From: Mixta hanseatica
GTDB lineage: Bacteria > Pseudomonadota > Gammaproteobacteria > Enterobacterales > Enterobacteriaceae
NCBI RefSeq assembly: GCF_023517775.1
Contig: NZ_CP082904.1
Coordinates: 992,001-1,056,000 of the forward strand
Length of the DNA stretch: 64,000 nt
Direction: 5' to 3'
Below are positions 16,747 through 25,628 of this stretch, in pieces; positions within the stretch are counted from its first letter, which is position 1; every line of letters starts with the position of its first letter. The position numbers and the translations under genes are program-made. The notes under the pieces are model-generated. The model saw only the letters and a list, made by a program, of their open reading frames with translations. It was not told the origin of the DNA and made no database searches.

Positions 16747-17988
16747 ATGGATATCTCCCAATTCGATCAAATCAATCCACCGCCGCGCCTGCTGATGGGG
16801 CCGGGACCGATTAATGCCGATCCGCGTGTGCTGCGCGCTATGTCGACGCAGCTGATCGGCCAGTACGATCCGGCGATGACGCAGTACATGAATGAGGTGA
16901 TGACGCTGTATCGCGGCGTTTTTCGCACCGAGAACCGCTGGACGATGCTGATTGACGGTACCTCTCGCGCCGGTATCGAGGCGATCCTGCTGTCGGCGAT
17001 CCGCCCGGGCGATAAGGTTCTGGTGCCGGTGTTTGGTCGTTTTGGCCATTTGCTGTGTGAGATTGCGCGTCGCTGCCAGGCCGAAGTGCACACTATCGAG
17101 GTGCCATGGGGCGAAGTCTTTACGCCAGACCAGATTGAAGACGCCATCAAGCGCGTGCGTCCGCGTCTGCTGCTGACGGTACAGGGCGATACCTCAACCA
17201 CCATGCTGCAACCGCTGGCGGAGCTGGGAGCGATTTGTCAGCGCTACGGGGTGCTGTTTTATACCGACGCCACCGCTTCGCTGGGCGGCAACCCGCTGGA
17301 GAGCGATGCCTGGGGGCTGGATGCGGTATCGGCCGGTATGCAGAAATGCCTGGGCGGCCCGTCTGGCACCGCGCCGATTACGCTCAGCCCACGCATGGAA
17401 GAGGTGATCCGCAAGCGTAAGCGTGTAGAAGAGGGGATTCGTACCGCCGAGCATCAGGACGGCGACGACCAGATGATTTTGTCCAACTATTTCGACCTCG
17501 GCATGATTATGGATTACTGGGGGCCGGAGCGGCTGAACCACCATACCGAAGCGACTACCGCGCTGTTTGGCGCCCGTGAATGCGCCCGCTTAATTCTGCA
17601 GGAGGGGCTGGATAACACTATTGCGCGTCATCAGCTGCACGGCGAGGCGCTATTGTCCGGCATTCAGGCAATGGGGCTGGAGGTATTTGGCGACGTGCGA
17701 CACAAGATGAACAATGTGCTGGGTGTGGTGATCCCGGCGGGCATCAACGGCGAGCAGGTACGCAAGCTGATGCTGGAAGATTTCGCCATTGAAATCGGCA
17801 CCTCTTTTGGCCCGCTGATCGGCAAGGTTTGGCGTATCGGCACCATGGGATATAACGCGCGTAAAGATTGCGTGATGCAGACGTTGAGCGCGCTGGAAGC
17901 GGTGCTGAATCATCTGGGCTTTAAAAGCGTTCAGGGCGCGGCGCTGCAGGCCGCGTGGGAACGCTATGCCAGCGAGGGCCGCCTATGA
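16747..17988 (+). CDS. hpxJ: Ureidoglycine-glyoxylate aminotransferase
   Basis: 413 residues, class V PLP-dependent aminotransferase (PucG/AGXT-like). RLLMGPGPINADPRVLRAM is the family start, FYTDATASLGGNPLE carries the Asp that contacts PLP, and the Schiff-base lysine is Lys200 in AGMQKCLGGPSG. It transfers the amino group of ureidoglycine onto glyoxylate or another keto acid, giving oxalurate and an amino acid. Oxalurate leads to oxamate, linking this gene to hpxW. The ribosome site is aaggaac. It overlaps hpxK by ATGA. Confidence 0.9.
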   Translation: MDISQFDQINPPPRLLMGPGPINADPRVLRAMSTQLIGQYDPAMTQYMNEVMTLYRGVFRTENRWTMLIDGTSRAGIEAILLSAIRPGDKVLVPVFGRFGHLLCEIARRCQAEVHTIEVPWGEVFTPDQIEDAIKRVRPRLLLTVQGDTSTTMLQPLAELGAICQRYGVLFYTDATASLGGNPLESDAWGLDAVSAGMQKCLGGPSGTAPITLSPRMEEVIRKRKRVEEGIRTAEHQDGDDQMILSNYFDLGMIMDYWGPERLNHHTEATTALFGARECARLILQEGLDNTIARHQLHGEALLSGIQAMGLEVFGDVRHKMNNVLGVVIPAGINGEQVRKLMLEDFAIEIGTSFGPLIGKVWRIGTMGYNARKDCVMQTLSALEAVLNHLGFKSVQGAALQAAWERYASEGRL

Positions 17989-19277
17989 GTTATCTGATGG
18001 ACGCTTACGGGGCGGAGCAGGCGGCCGCCCGCGTGCTGGCGCGTTGTGACGCGCTGGCGCAGATCAGCGAAAGCCCGGATGGCCTGACGCGGGTTTATCT
18101 TTCGCCGGAGCATTTGCAGGCTAACGCGCTTGTCGGTGAGTGGATGCAGGCGGCGGGCATGCGCGTCTGGCAGGATGCGGTAGGCAATATCTGTGGCCGC
18201 TATGAAGGCGCGGAGCCGGGTGCGCAGGCGCTGCTGTTGGGCTCGCATCTGGATACGGTGCGCAACGCCGGGCGCTATGACGGCATGCTGGGCGTGCTGA
18301 GCGCGATTGAAATTGTTAGCTGGCTACATCAGCAGCGGCGACGTCTGCCGCTGGCGATTGAGGTGGTTGGCTTTGGCGATGAAGAGGGCACCCGCTTCGG
18401 CATTACTTTGCTGGGCAGCCGGGGGCTGACCGGCAGCTGGCCGGAGAGCTGGCCAGCCGTAGCTGACGGCAACTCTATTACCGTCGCGCAGGCGATGGAG
18501 GATGTGGGGTTGGATGCGGCCCATATTGGCAAGGCCGCGCGCGCGCCGGAAGAGATTGCCGCCTATCTGGAGCTGCATATTGAACAGGGACCGTGCCTGG
18601 AGCGGGCCGATCTGGCGCTGGGCGTGGTAACGGCGATTAACGGTGCGCGCCGCCTGAGCTGCCGTTTTCAGGGCGAAGCAGGGCACGCCGGCACCGTGCC
18701 GATGGCGCAGCGCAAAGATGCGCTGGTCGCCGCCGCCGAATGGGTGATGGATATTGAACAGACCACCTGCCGCTTTGGGCAGCAGCGCGTCGCTACCGTC
18801 GGCACCCTGCAATGTCCTTCCGGCGCGGTGAATGTGATCCCAGGCGAGGTAGAGCTTTCTTTGGATGTGCGCGGCCCGGATGATATGCAGCTGGCGGAAC
18901 TGCTGGCTGAGCTGCTGATACAGGGCGAAGCGATAGCGCAGCGGCGCGGCGTCACCTTTCAGGCTACGGAGTATTACGCGATCAACGCCACCGTCTGTGA
19001 TGTCGGGTTACAGCAGGCGCTAAGCGAGGCGGTAACACAGGTGCAGGGGCGCTCGCTCTCTTTACCCAGCGGCGCCGGGCACGATGCTATCGCCATCGCC
19101 GAGCGCTGGCCGGTCGGCATGCTGTTTGTGCGCTGCGCCGGTGGCGTCAGCCATCATCCGGCCGAGGCGGTCAGCCAGCCCGACGTGGCGCAGGCGGTAC
19201 GGGCCGCGCTGCTGGCGGTAGAACACTTCGCTGCTGGTTTTACGTCGCTGACGGCGCCAGCCCAGGAGGCGGTGTGA
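17985..19277 (+). CDS. hpxK: Allantoate amidohydrolase
   Basis: 430 residues of the M20/AllC family, starting at MSYLMDAYGAEQAAARVLAR in an ATGA overlap with hpxJ. An in-frame start ten codons earlier lies inside hpxJ and is rejected. Metal-site blocks are LLLGSHLDTVRNAGRYDG, GDEEGTRFG, ELHIEQGPCLE and the C-terminal GAGHDAIAIA and SHHPAE. It hydrolyses allantoate to ureidoglycine, ammonia and CO2, feeding HpxJ. Confidence 0.92.
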   Translation: MSYLMDAYGAEQAAARVLARCDALAQISESPDGLTRVYLSPEHLQANALVGEWMQAAGMRVWQDAVGNICGRYEGAEPGAQALLLGSHLDTVRNAGRYDGMLGVLSAIEIVSWLHQQRRRLPLAIEVVGFGDEEGTRFGITLLGSRGLTGSWPESWPAVADGNSITVAQAMEDVGLDAAHIGKAARAPEEIAAYLELHIEQGPCLERADLALGVVTAINGARRLSCRFQGEAGHAGTVPMAQRKDALVAAAEWVMDIEQTTCRFGQQRVATVGTLQCPSGAVNVIPGEVELSLDVRGPDDMQLAELLAELLIQGEAIAQRRGVTFQATEYYAINATVCDVGLQQALSEAVTQVQGRSLSLPSGAGHDAIAIAERWPVGMLFVRCAGGVSHHPAEAVSQPDVAQAVRAALLAVEHFAAGFTSLTAPAQEAV

Positions 19278-19768
19278 TGACGCTTTCACAATTTAATCAG
19301 CTTTCCGCTGAACAGGCGCAGGCCGCGCTGGCGCACTGCGTAGCGATTAAGCGCTGGCAGCAGGCGATGGTCGCGGCGCGTCCGTATGCCTCGGCAAAGG
19401 CGCTTTATCAGCAGGCGCGTTTGCTGGCGGAAACCTGGGGAGACGAGGATTTTACGCAGGCGCTGGCGGCGCATCCGCGCATTGGCGAGCGGGCCAGCGG
19501 AGAAGATAAAGAGGCAGCGCTGTCGCGGCAGGAGCAGGCTGCGGTTGGGGACGATGCAGAGCTACAGCAGGCGCTGCGCGAGGGCAATGGTGATTATGAG
19601 CAGCGTTTTGGCCATCTGTTTTTGATTCGCGCCAAAGGGCGCAGCGGTCAGGAGATGCTGGCGGAGCTGCGGCGGCGTTTGGCCAATACGCCTGCTCAGG
19701 AGCAGGAAGAAGCGTTAGCCCAGCTGCGTGAGATTACCCTGTTGCGTTTAGAGGAGAGTATCGCATGA
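19277..19768 (+). CDS. hpxQ: OHCU decarboxylase
   Basis: 163 residues. The ATG at 19277 overlaps the hpxK stop as TGATG and has a GGAGG site 7 bp before it; the adjacent GTG at 19274 is less likely. The UraD fold is recognised from LAAHPRIGERAS with catalytic His66, GNGDYEQRFGHLFLIRAKGRS and an LRRRLANTPAQEQEEALAQL tail. It decarboxylates 2-oxo-4-hydroxy-4-carboxy-5-ureidoimidazoline to S-allantoin. It overlaps hpxT by ATGA. Confidence 0.92.
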   Translation: MTLSQFNQLSAEQAQAALAHCVAIKRWQQAMVAARPYASAKALYQQARLLAETWGDEDFTQALAAHPRIGERASGEDKEAALSRQEQAAVGDDAELQQALREGNGDYEQRFGHLFLIRAKGRSGQEMLAELRRRLANTPAQEQEEALAQLREITLLRLEESIA

Positions 19769-20100
19769 GTTCGATATCCACCCATATTCTTGATACCGCG
19801 CTGGGCACGCCGGCTGCGGCGGTTAACGTGACGCTGGAGCAGTGCAGCACCGAAGGGTGGCTGAGGTTAACTCAGGCGCAGACCGATGCGGATGGCCGTA
19901 TTAAGAGTCTGATGACGGAGCCGCTGACGCCGGGCCACTATCGTTTAACGGCGGAGATTGGTGATTATTTTGCCGGTGGCGGACGCGATGCGCTGTATGT
20001 CAGCGCGCAGATCGATTTCGTTATTGCGCAGGCGGGCAGTCACTATCATTTGCCGTTTTTGATTTCCCCCTGGAGCTGGTCAACCTATCGCGGCAGCTGA
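19765..20100 (+). CDS. hpxT: 5-hydroxyisourate hydrolase (transthyretin-like)
   Basis: 111 residues, the normal length of cytoplasmic HIU hydrolases. STHILDTALGTPAAAVNV contains the active-site His7 and the C terminus ends in the diagnostic tetrapeptide YRGS. No signal peptide is present, so it acts in the cytoplasm. It opens the ring of HIU to OHCU, the substrate of HpxQ, encoded just upstream. Confidence 0.95.
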   Translation: MSSISTHILDTALGTPAAAVNVTLEQCSTEGWLRLTQAQTDADGRIKSLMTEPLTPGHYRLTAEIGDYFAGGGRDALYVSAQIDFVIAQAGSHYHLPFLISPWSWSTYRGS

Positions 20101-20164
20101 ACGGTCGCGTTGATTTCCCGTCTGTCCGGTGTTGTACCGGCCCGCAACAGCAAAAGGTATCAAG

Positions 20165-21490
20165 ATGAACGAGAATCGCGTCAGACCTGAAGATACGCGT
20201 TACCCGCTGGGTAAGACTTTCGCCTGGGGAATGCAGCATGTGTTGACCATGTACGGCGGCATTATCGCGCCGCCGTTGATTATCGGCAGCGCCGCCGGGC
20301 TTTCCGCGACGGATATTGGACTGTTGATTACCGCCGCGCTGTTTGTCAGCGGCGTGGCGACGCTGTTGCAGTCGCTGGGTTTGCCGGGGTTCGGCGCGCG
20401 CTTGCCGCTGGTACAGGGCGTTTCTTTTGCCAGCGTTTCCACGCTGGTAGGGATCGCTTCCGGCGCCGGCGGGTTGCCGGTGGTTGCCGGCGCGATTATT
20501 GGCTCGGCGCTGTTTGGGTTGTTGATTGCGCCTTTTTTCGCGCATGTGATCCGCTTTTTCCCGCCGCTGGTGACCGGTACGGTGATTACGGTAATCGGGC
20601 TATCGCTGATGCCGGTAGCGGCGCGCTGGGCAATGGGCGGCAATGCAAAAGCGGCGGACTGGGGATCGCCGGAGAATATCGGGCTGGCGGCCTTGACGCT
20701 GGCGCTGGTTTTGCTGTTAAGCAAGGTGGGCGGCGGCGGGCTGAAGCGGCTGGCGGTACTGTTGGCGATGGCGCTTGGCACGTTGCTGGCGGCAACAACG
20801 GGCAAGGCGGATTTTTCCGGGGTAATGCGCGGCGATTTTTTCGCGCTGCCGGGCATACTGAGTTTTGGCCTGCCGCAGTTCGACCTGGCGGCGATGTTGT
20901 CGATGGTATTGATTGTGCTGGTGTTGCTGACGGAGACCACCGCCGGGCTGATGGCGATTGGCGAGATTGTCGGGACGCCGGTTGATGAGAAGCGTATCGC
21001 GCGCGGTTTACGCGCCGATATGTTAACCAGCGCGCTGTCGCCGCTGTTCAATTCGTTTCCGCAGAGCGCTTTCGCGCAGAATATCGGTTTGGTGGCGATG
21101 ACCGGCATTAAGAGCCGGTTTGTAGTGGCCGCAGGCGGCGTGATTTTGATTTTGCTGGGGCTGCTGCCGGTGTTAGGCAGAGTAATTGCAGCCATTCCGC
21201 TGCCGGTGTTGGGCGGGGCCGGCGTGGTGTTGTTTGGCACGGTTGCCGCCAGCGGGATCCGCACGCTGGCGAAGGTGGATTATAAGGACAATATGAATTT
21301 GGTGATTGTCGCCACTGCTATCGCTTTCGGCACGATTCCGGTAGTGATGCCGGGCTTTTACGATCGCTTTCCTGGCTGGGTGCAGACGCTATTGCATTCC
21401 GGCATTAGCGCCGCCTGTTTGGTTTCCGTGCTGCTGAATGCGTTGTTTAATCCGTTGCCGAAGCGGCTGGTGGTGGCGGATCGGGGTTGA
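20165..21490 (+). CDS. hpxP: NCS2-family xanthine/urate permease
   Basis: 441 residues starting at MNENRVRPEDTRYPLGK; a TTG-initiated extension of 12 codons is rejected because AAAGG lies before this ATG. It has about 14 hydrophobic segments, the N-terminal block GMQHVLTMYGGIIAPPLI and the NCS2 signature QNIGLVAMTGIKSR. It should import xanthine, urate or a related purine by proton symport. It follows hpxT by 64 bp on the same strand, probably co-transcribed. Urate is favoured by context. Confidence 0.85.
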   Translation: MNENRVRPEDTRYPLGKTFAWGMQHVLTMYGGIIAPPLIIGSAAGLSATDIGLLITAALFVSGVATLLQSLGLPGFGARLPLVQGVSFASVSTLVGIASGAGGLPVVAGAIIGSALFGLLIAPFFAHVIRFFPPLVTGTVITVIGLSLMPVAARWAMGGNAKAADWGSPENIGLAALTLALVLLLSKVGGGGLKRLAVLLAMALGTLLAATTGKADFSGVMRGDFFALPGILSFGLPQFDLAAMLSMVLIVLVLLTETTAGLMAIGEIVGTPVDEKRIARGLRADMLTSALSPLFNSFPQSAFAQNIGLVAMTGIKSRFVVAAGGVILILLGLLPVLGRVIAAIPLPVLGGAGVVLFGTVAASGIRTLAKVDYKDNMNLVIVATAIAFGTIPVVMPGFYDRFPGWVQTLLHSGISAACLVSVLLNALFNPLPKRLVVADRG

Positions 21491-21711
21491 GCCGTATGGT
21501 CTGAAGGTTAGCGGGGCGACAGCGGCGGGTTGGCGTGGCCTGGCTGGTTCCGGGGGCGTCAGCGGTGGGCGGCCGTTCCGTAAAGACGCAAAAAGCGTCA
21601 TCCCTGACAGCTCGGCCCGCGCCTTCCATGGCGCGGGACGCTTTACTCCACCGTCCGCCCGCCGCTTCCCATACTATCGAGTTGTCCGTTTGCCGCTTCC
21701 CATCCAGCTAT
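21491..21711. other. Gene-free 221-bp gap between convergent hpxP and yafV
   Basis: The gap is GC-rich. It holds a perfect 8-bp GC hairpin (cccgcgcc 21616-21623 with ggcgcggg 21630-21637) and a smaller one (gacgc 21585-21589 with gcgtc 21595-21599), neither followed by a T run. The 11-mer ccgcttcccat occurs twice about 30 bp apart. No coding potential with a ribosome site was seen. Confidence 0.6.
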
Positions 21712-22482
21712 TTAACGCCAGTCAAACGCGTCGGCATCACGCCAGGCCGGGAAGCGCTCGCGATATGCCCGCAGCTCTTCCAGCGATAGCTCGGCATGTA
21801 ACACCGCCGGCTGATGCGCTTCGCCGCGGTCCAGGATGATTCCCTGCGGAGAAATAATCTGGCTATCGCCACTGTAGCGCAGCGACTTGCCATCCTCGCC
21901 TACGCGGTTGCAGCCGGCAACGTAAGCCTGGTTTTCGATCGCGCGCGCCATCAGCAGCGCCTGCCAGTGATGAGTGCGCGCCTCCGGCCAGTTGGCGACA
22001 TACAGCGCCAGATCGTAATCATCGCGGTTACGGGAAAACACCGGAAAACGCAGGTCATAGCAAACCTGCGGCAGAATACGCCAGCCGCGCCATTCCACAA
22101 TTTCACGCCTATTGCCCGCCACATAATGGTGATGCTCATCGCCCATGCGGAATAGGTGGCGCTTATCGTACTGGTGGACACGGCCGTCCGGCTCCACCAG
22201 CAGAAAACGATTCACCGCGCCCTGTTCTGTTTGCAGCGCCGCGCTACCGCCTACCAGCGCGTTAAGCCGACGCGCATGCTGAGCCAGCCAGGCAACTACC
22301 CGATCCTGCGGCAACGATTCACGCGCCGCCTCCATGGCAAAGCCGGTAGTAAACATTTCCGGCAGCACGATAACATCGCAGCCGGAAAGCGACGCCAGCT
22401 GCGTATCAAAATGGGCGAGATTCGCCTCGCCATCCATCCATACCAGCGGCTGTTGTAACAGTGAGAGAGTTAAATTTGACAC
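21712..22482 (-). CDS. yafV: Omega-amidase YafV (methionine-salvage associated)
   Basis: 256 residues from a GTG start at 22482 (VSNLTLSLLQQPLVWMDG), which matches E. coli YafV and has a CGGAG site. A longer ATG frame runs into ybdL and lacks homology. The nitrilase triad is Glu in LPEMFTTGF, Lys in YDKRHLF and Cys in VCYDLRFP. It hydrolyses 2-oxoglutaramate, the by-product of glutamine transamination, and so pulls the YbdL/MtnE reaction forward. Its start overlaps the ybdL end by 13 bp. Confidence 0.92.
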   Translation of the reverse strand: MSNLTLSLLQQPLVWMDGEANLAHFDTQLASLSGCDVIVLPEMFTTGFAMEAARESLPQDRVVAWLAQHARRLNALVGGSAALQTEQGAVNRFLLVEPDGRVHQYDKRHLFRMGDEHHHYVAGNRREIVEWRGWRILPQVCYDLRFPVFSRNRDDYDLALYVANWPEARTHHWQALLMARAIENQAYVAGCNRVGEDGKSLRYSGDSQIISPQGIILDRGEAHQPAVLHAELSLEELRAYRERFPAWRDADAFDWR

Positions 22483-23630
22483 AGGCGCTCCGCAGCGGCG
22501 ATCAGGGTACTTTCCTGCTTGGCAAAACAAAGACGAATCAAACGATGAGGAAAGGCTCCGGCGCAAAACACCGACAGTGGAATCGCCGCCACGCCGACTT
22601 CCTCGGTCAGCCAGCGGCAGAAACTGACATCATCCAGATCGGAGATAGCGCTGTAATCCGCCAGCAGAAAATAGGTGCCCTCGCAGGGCAGGATATGAAA
22701 ACGGCTACCGCTTAGCGCCTGCACAAAACTATCGCGACGCGCCTGATAAAACGCAGGCAGATCGCGGTAATGCTCCGGCTCGGCGCGCAGCATATCGGCC
22801 AGCGCCAGCTGCGCCGGCGTGTTCACCGCAAAGGTCAGGTATTGATGCACCTTGCGGATCTCAGCGCTTAACGGCGCGGGCGCCACACAGTAACCCACTT
22901 TCCAGCCGGTCATATGGTAAGTCTTGCCAAAAGAGGAGACGGCTATCGCCCGCTCGCGCAACTGCGGATGGGCTAACACGCTATGATGGCCCTCGGCGGT
23001 AAAGCAGATATGTTCATACACTTCATCGCTCAGCACATAAATCTCTTCATCGGCAATCTCCTGCCACAGCGCGTCAAAGTCGCTCTGCTGCCAGACGGTG
23101 GCGGAAGGATTGTGCGGCGTATTGAGAATAACCAGCCGGGTGCGCGGCGACAGCAGCTGGCGAAATGCTGGCCAGTCAACGCGAAAGGCGGGCGGCTGCA
23201 GCGTCAGACGTTTCATTATGCCACCGGAGAGCGTAACGGCTGGGGCATAGCTGTCATAGCTGGGATCGAAACAGATCACCTCATCGCCCGGACGCACCAG
23301 CGCGGTAATGGCGGCGTATAACGCCTCGGTAGCGCCAGCGGTAACGGTAATCTCGTCGTTGGCGTCAGGATAGTGACCGTAGAGCGCCGCCGTTTTATCG
23401 GCAATCGCTTCACGCAGCGCCGCTACGCCGGTCATCGGCGCGTATTGGTTCGCGCCCTGGCTAACGTGATGTGCCAGCCGTTGCTGCAAGTAACGCGGAC
23501 CGTCAAAATCGGGAAACCCCTGCGAGAGATTAATCGCGTTGTGCTGCTGCGCCAGCGCGCTCATCTGAGTAAAAATGGTGGTGCCGAGCGACGGCAGCTT
23601 ACTTTCTGGAATCAATGGGTTAGAACGCAT
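22470..23630 (-). CDS. ybdL: Methionine aminotransferase (KMTB transaminase)
   Basis: 386 residues, class I/II PLP aminotransferase. Key blocks are INLSQGFPDFDGP, the PLP-contacting NTPHNPSATV and YVLSDEVYEHI, and the lysine motif SSFGKTYHMTGWKVGY. It would aminate 4-methylthio-2-oxobutyrate to methionine, the last step of methionine salvage (MtnE role), supported by the divergent mtnBCD and the coupled omega-amidase. The shared promoter has tandem MetJ boxes. Confidence 0.9.
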   Translation of the reverse strand: MRSNPLIPESKLPSLGTTIFTQMSALAQQHNAINLSQGFPDFDGPRYLQQRLAHHVSQGANQYAPMTGVAALREAIADKTAALYGHYPDANDEITVTAGATEALYAAITALVRPGDEVICFDPSYDSYAPAVTLSGGIMKRLTLQPPAFRVDWPAFRQLLSPRTRLVILNTPHNPSATVWQQSDFDALWQEIADEEIYVLSDEVYEHICFTAEGHHSVLAHPQLRERAIAVSSFGKTYHMTGWKVGYCVAPAPLSAEIRKVHQYLTFAVNTPAQLALADMLRAEPEHYRDLPAFYQARRDSFVQALSGSRFHILPCEGTYFLLADYSAISDLDDVSFCRWLTEEVGVAAIPLSVFCAGAFPHRLIRLCFAKQESTLIAAAERLCQI

Positions 23631-23716
23631 AACTAGCTCACCTTCAGTGCGGGTAGCGGCCCGGTGTTACGGCTGTGTTGAGCCACTATAATCATGATGT
23701 TAGTATTTGGCAATCA

Positions 23717-23732
23717 AGACGGGTAGACGTCT
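23717..23732. promoter_or_regulatory. Tandem MetJ boxes between ybdL and mtnB
   Basis: AGACGTCT (23725-23732) is the perfect 8-bp met box. The adjoining AGACGGGT (23717-23724) matches 6 of 8. MetJ binds tandem 8-mers, so both divergent genes are expected to be repressed when SAM is plentiful. Confidence 0.8.
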
Positions 23733-23779
23733 AAATGCGAAGTTTCCCCCGCAACGGCGAGGCCGATAAAAGGAGCGCA

Positions 23780-24394
23780 ATGACAGTAACTCTACAACTG
23801 GCGCAGCTGGTGGCTGCCTGCCACTGGATTGGACAACAGGGTTGGGCACCGGCGACCGGCGGCAATATGTCGGTACGCGCCGGGGAAGGGGTTTGCCTGC
23901 TCAGCGAATCCGGCAAGGACAAAGGCAGCCTGACCGCCGCTGATTTTATCGAGGTCGATATCGCCAGCGGCCAGGCGCCGTCAGGGCGCAAACCCTCTGC
24001 CGAAACCGGCCTGCACACGCTTATCTATCGGCTGTTTCCGGAAGCGGGTGCGGTATTGCATACTCACAGCGTGAACAGCACCGTGCTGTCACGAATTGAA
24101 AAGGGAACGGCGCTGCGGCTGCAGGGCTATGAAATGCAAAAGTCGCTCTCCGGGCAGACCAGCCATCTGGATAGCGTGGCGATTGCGCTGTTTGATAACG
24201 ACCAGGATATCGCTGCGCTGGCGGCACGCATTGAAGACTGGGCGCAAACCCACTCCTTGCGTTACGGCTTTCTGCTGCGCGGGCATGGCCTGACCTGCTG
24301 GGGCCGGGATGTGCAGGAGGCGCGTCGCCATCTGGAAGGGCTGGAGTTCTTGTTTAATTGTGAAATGCAACGCCGTTTGCTGGAGAGATCATGA
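23780..24394 (+). CDS. mtnB: Methylthioribulose-1-phosphate dehydratase
   Basis: 204 residues from [18 protein letters not shown], with AGGAG five bases before the ATG; an ATG 15 codons earlier lies in the MetJ region and is rejected. The class II aldolase fold has Zn ligands His94 and His96 in LHTHSVNS and His169 in [10 protein letters not shown], with Glu76 as a candidate acid/base. It dehydrates methylthioribulose-1-P to 2,3-diketo-5-methylthiopentyl-1-P in methionine salvage. It overlaps mtnC by ATGA. Confidence 0.94.
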   Translation: MTVTLQLAQLVAACHWIGQQGWAPATGGNMSVRAGEGVCLLSESGKDKGSLTAADFIEVDIASGQAPSGRKPSAETGLHTLIYRLFPEAGAVLHTHSVNSTVLSRIEKGTALRLQGYEMQKSLSGQTSHLDSVAIALFDNDQDIAALAARIEDWAQTHSLRYGFLLRGHGLTCWGRDVQEARRHLEGLEFLFNCEMQRRLLERS

Positions 24395-25080
24395 TCCGCG
24401 CGATTGTTACCGATATTGAAGGCACTACCAGCGACATCCGCTTTGTGCATAACGTTCTGTTTCCCTGGGCGCGCCAGCATCTGGCGCAATATCTGCGTAC
24501 GCATATGGCCGATCCGGCGGTGGCCGCCGCGCTGGACGAGTTGCGCCAGGAGATCGCTCAGCCGCAGGCGGAGACGGAACAGCTGATCGATGTGCTCTAC
24601 CGCTTTATGGATGAAGACCGCAAGTCCACCGCGTTAAAAGCGCTGCAGGGCATGATCTGGCGCAGCGGCTACCTCAACGGCGATTTTACCGGGCATCTCT
24701 ACCCCGACGTCTTGCCGGCGTTAAAAAAGTGGCACGAACAGGGGATTTCCCTGTACGTTTATTCGTCTGGCTCGGTTGCTGCGCAAAAGCTGCTGTTCGG
24801 CTATAGCGATCAGGGCGATATTACGGCGCTGTTCAGCGGTTACTTCGATACCCATGTCGGGGCCAAACGTGAGGTGAGCGCTTACCAAAATATTGCCCGC
24901 CAGATTAACCTGCCCGCCAGCGCGCTGCTGTTCCTGTCTGATATTCGTCAGGAGCTGGATGCCGCGCAGCAGGCTGGTTGGCAGACTTTGCAGTTAATTC
25001 GCGGCGAAGCGGATAATGAGAGCGTCCATCGCCAGGTAAACCGTTTTGATCAGATTAAGCTGGAGCTGTTTTCCTTATGA
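24391..25080 (+). CDS. mtnC: Enolase-phosphatase E1
   Basis: 229 residues of the HAD superfamily. The nucleophile motif is [11 protein letters not shown] near the N terminus, motif II is [11 protein letters not shown] and motif III/IV lies at [12 protein letters not shown]. It enolises and dephosphorylates the diketo phosphate to the acireductone used by MtnD. ATGA overlaps join it to mtnB and mtnD, so the three proteins are translationally coupled. Confidence 0.95.
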   Translation: MIRAIVTDIEGTTSDIRFVHNVLFPWARQHLAQYLRTHMADPAVAAALDELRQEIAQPQAETEQLIDVLYRFMDEDRKSTALKALQGMIWRSGYLNGDFTGHLYPDVLPALKKWHEQGISLYVYSSGSVAAQKLLFGYSDQGDITALFSGYFDTHVGAKREVSAYQNIARQINLPASALLFLSDIRQELDAAQQAGWQTLQLIRGEADNESVHRQVNRFDQIKLELFSL

Positions 25081-25619
25081 GTGAATTGACCATCTATACC
25101 GAAACAGAAACCACGGTGCCGGTGTGGCACAGCACCGATCCAGAGGCGATTCGCGATCAGCTGAACGCGCGCGGCGTCCGCTTTGAGCGCTGGGAAGCCA
25201 ACCGTGAGCTGGGCGAAAATCCCGACGCAGAGACCGTGATTAACGCTTACCAGCATGCGATCGATCGGCTGGTGGCGGAAAAGGGCTATCAGAGTTGGGA
25301 CGTGATCAGCATGCGCGCCGATAATCCGCAAAAAGAGACGCTGCGCACCAAATTCCTGGCGGAGCATACGCATGCAGAAGATGAAGTGCGCTTTTTTGTC
25401 GAAGGGGCCGGGCTGTTCTGCTTGCATCTGGAGGGGCGCGTCTATCAGGTGCTGTGCGAGAAAAACGATCTGATCTCCGTACCGGCTGGCACGCCGCACT
25501 GGTTTGATATGGGATCGAACCCGCACTTTACCGCGATCCGTATTTTCGATAATCAGGAAGGGTGGATCGCCAACTTTACCGGCGATCCGATTGCCGTGAC
25601 CTATCCACGCTTGCCCTGA
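25077..25619 (+). CDS. mtnD: Acireductone dioxygenase
   Basis: 180 residues, the Klebsiella ARD length. The cupin metal site is complete: His97 and His99 in EHTHAEDEV, Glu103, and His141 in TPHWFDMG. With Fe it gives 4-methylthio-2-oxobutyrate and formate (productive salvage). With Ni it gives methylthiopropionate and CO. Its product is the substrate of the ybdL aminotransferase. It ends 9 bp from the convergent mtnA. Confidence 0.96.
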   Translation: MSELTIYTETETTVPVWHSTDPEAIRDQLNARGVRFERWEANRELGENPDAETVINAYQHAIDRLVAEKGYQSWDVISMRADNPQKETLRTKFLAEHTHAEDEVRFFVEGAGLFCLHLEGRVYQVLCEKNDLISVPAGTPHWFDMGSNPHFTAIRIFDNQEGWIANFTGDPIAVTYPRLP

Positions 25620-25628
25620 TGGCGCGTT

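Noticed and set aside
20200..21264. A 354-codon open frame antisense to the NCS2 permease
   Set aside because: It is the shadow of a GC-rich membrane-protein gene in another frame: rich in Ser/Pro/Ala, no ribosome site, no family features.
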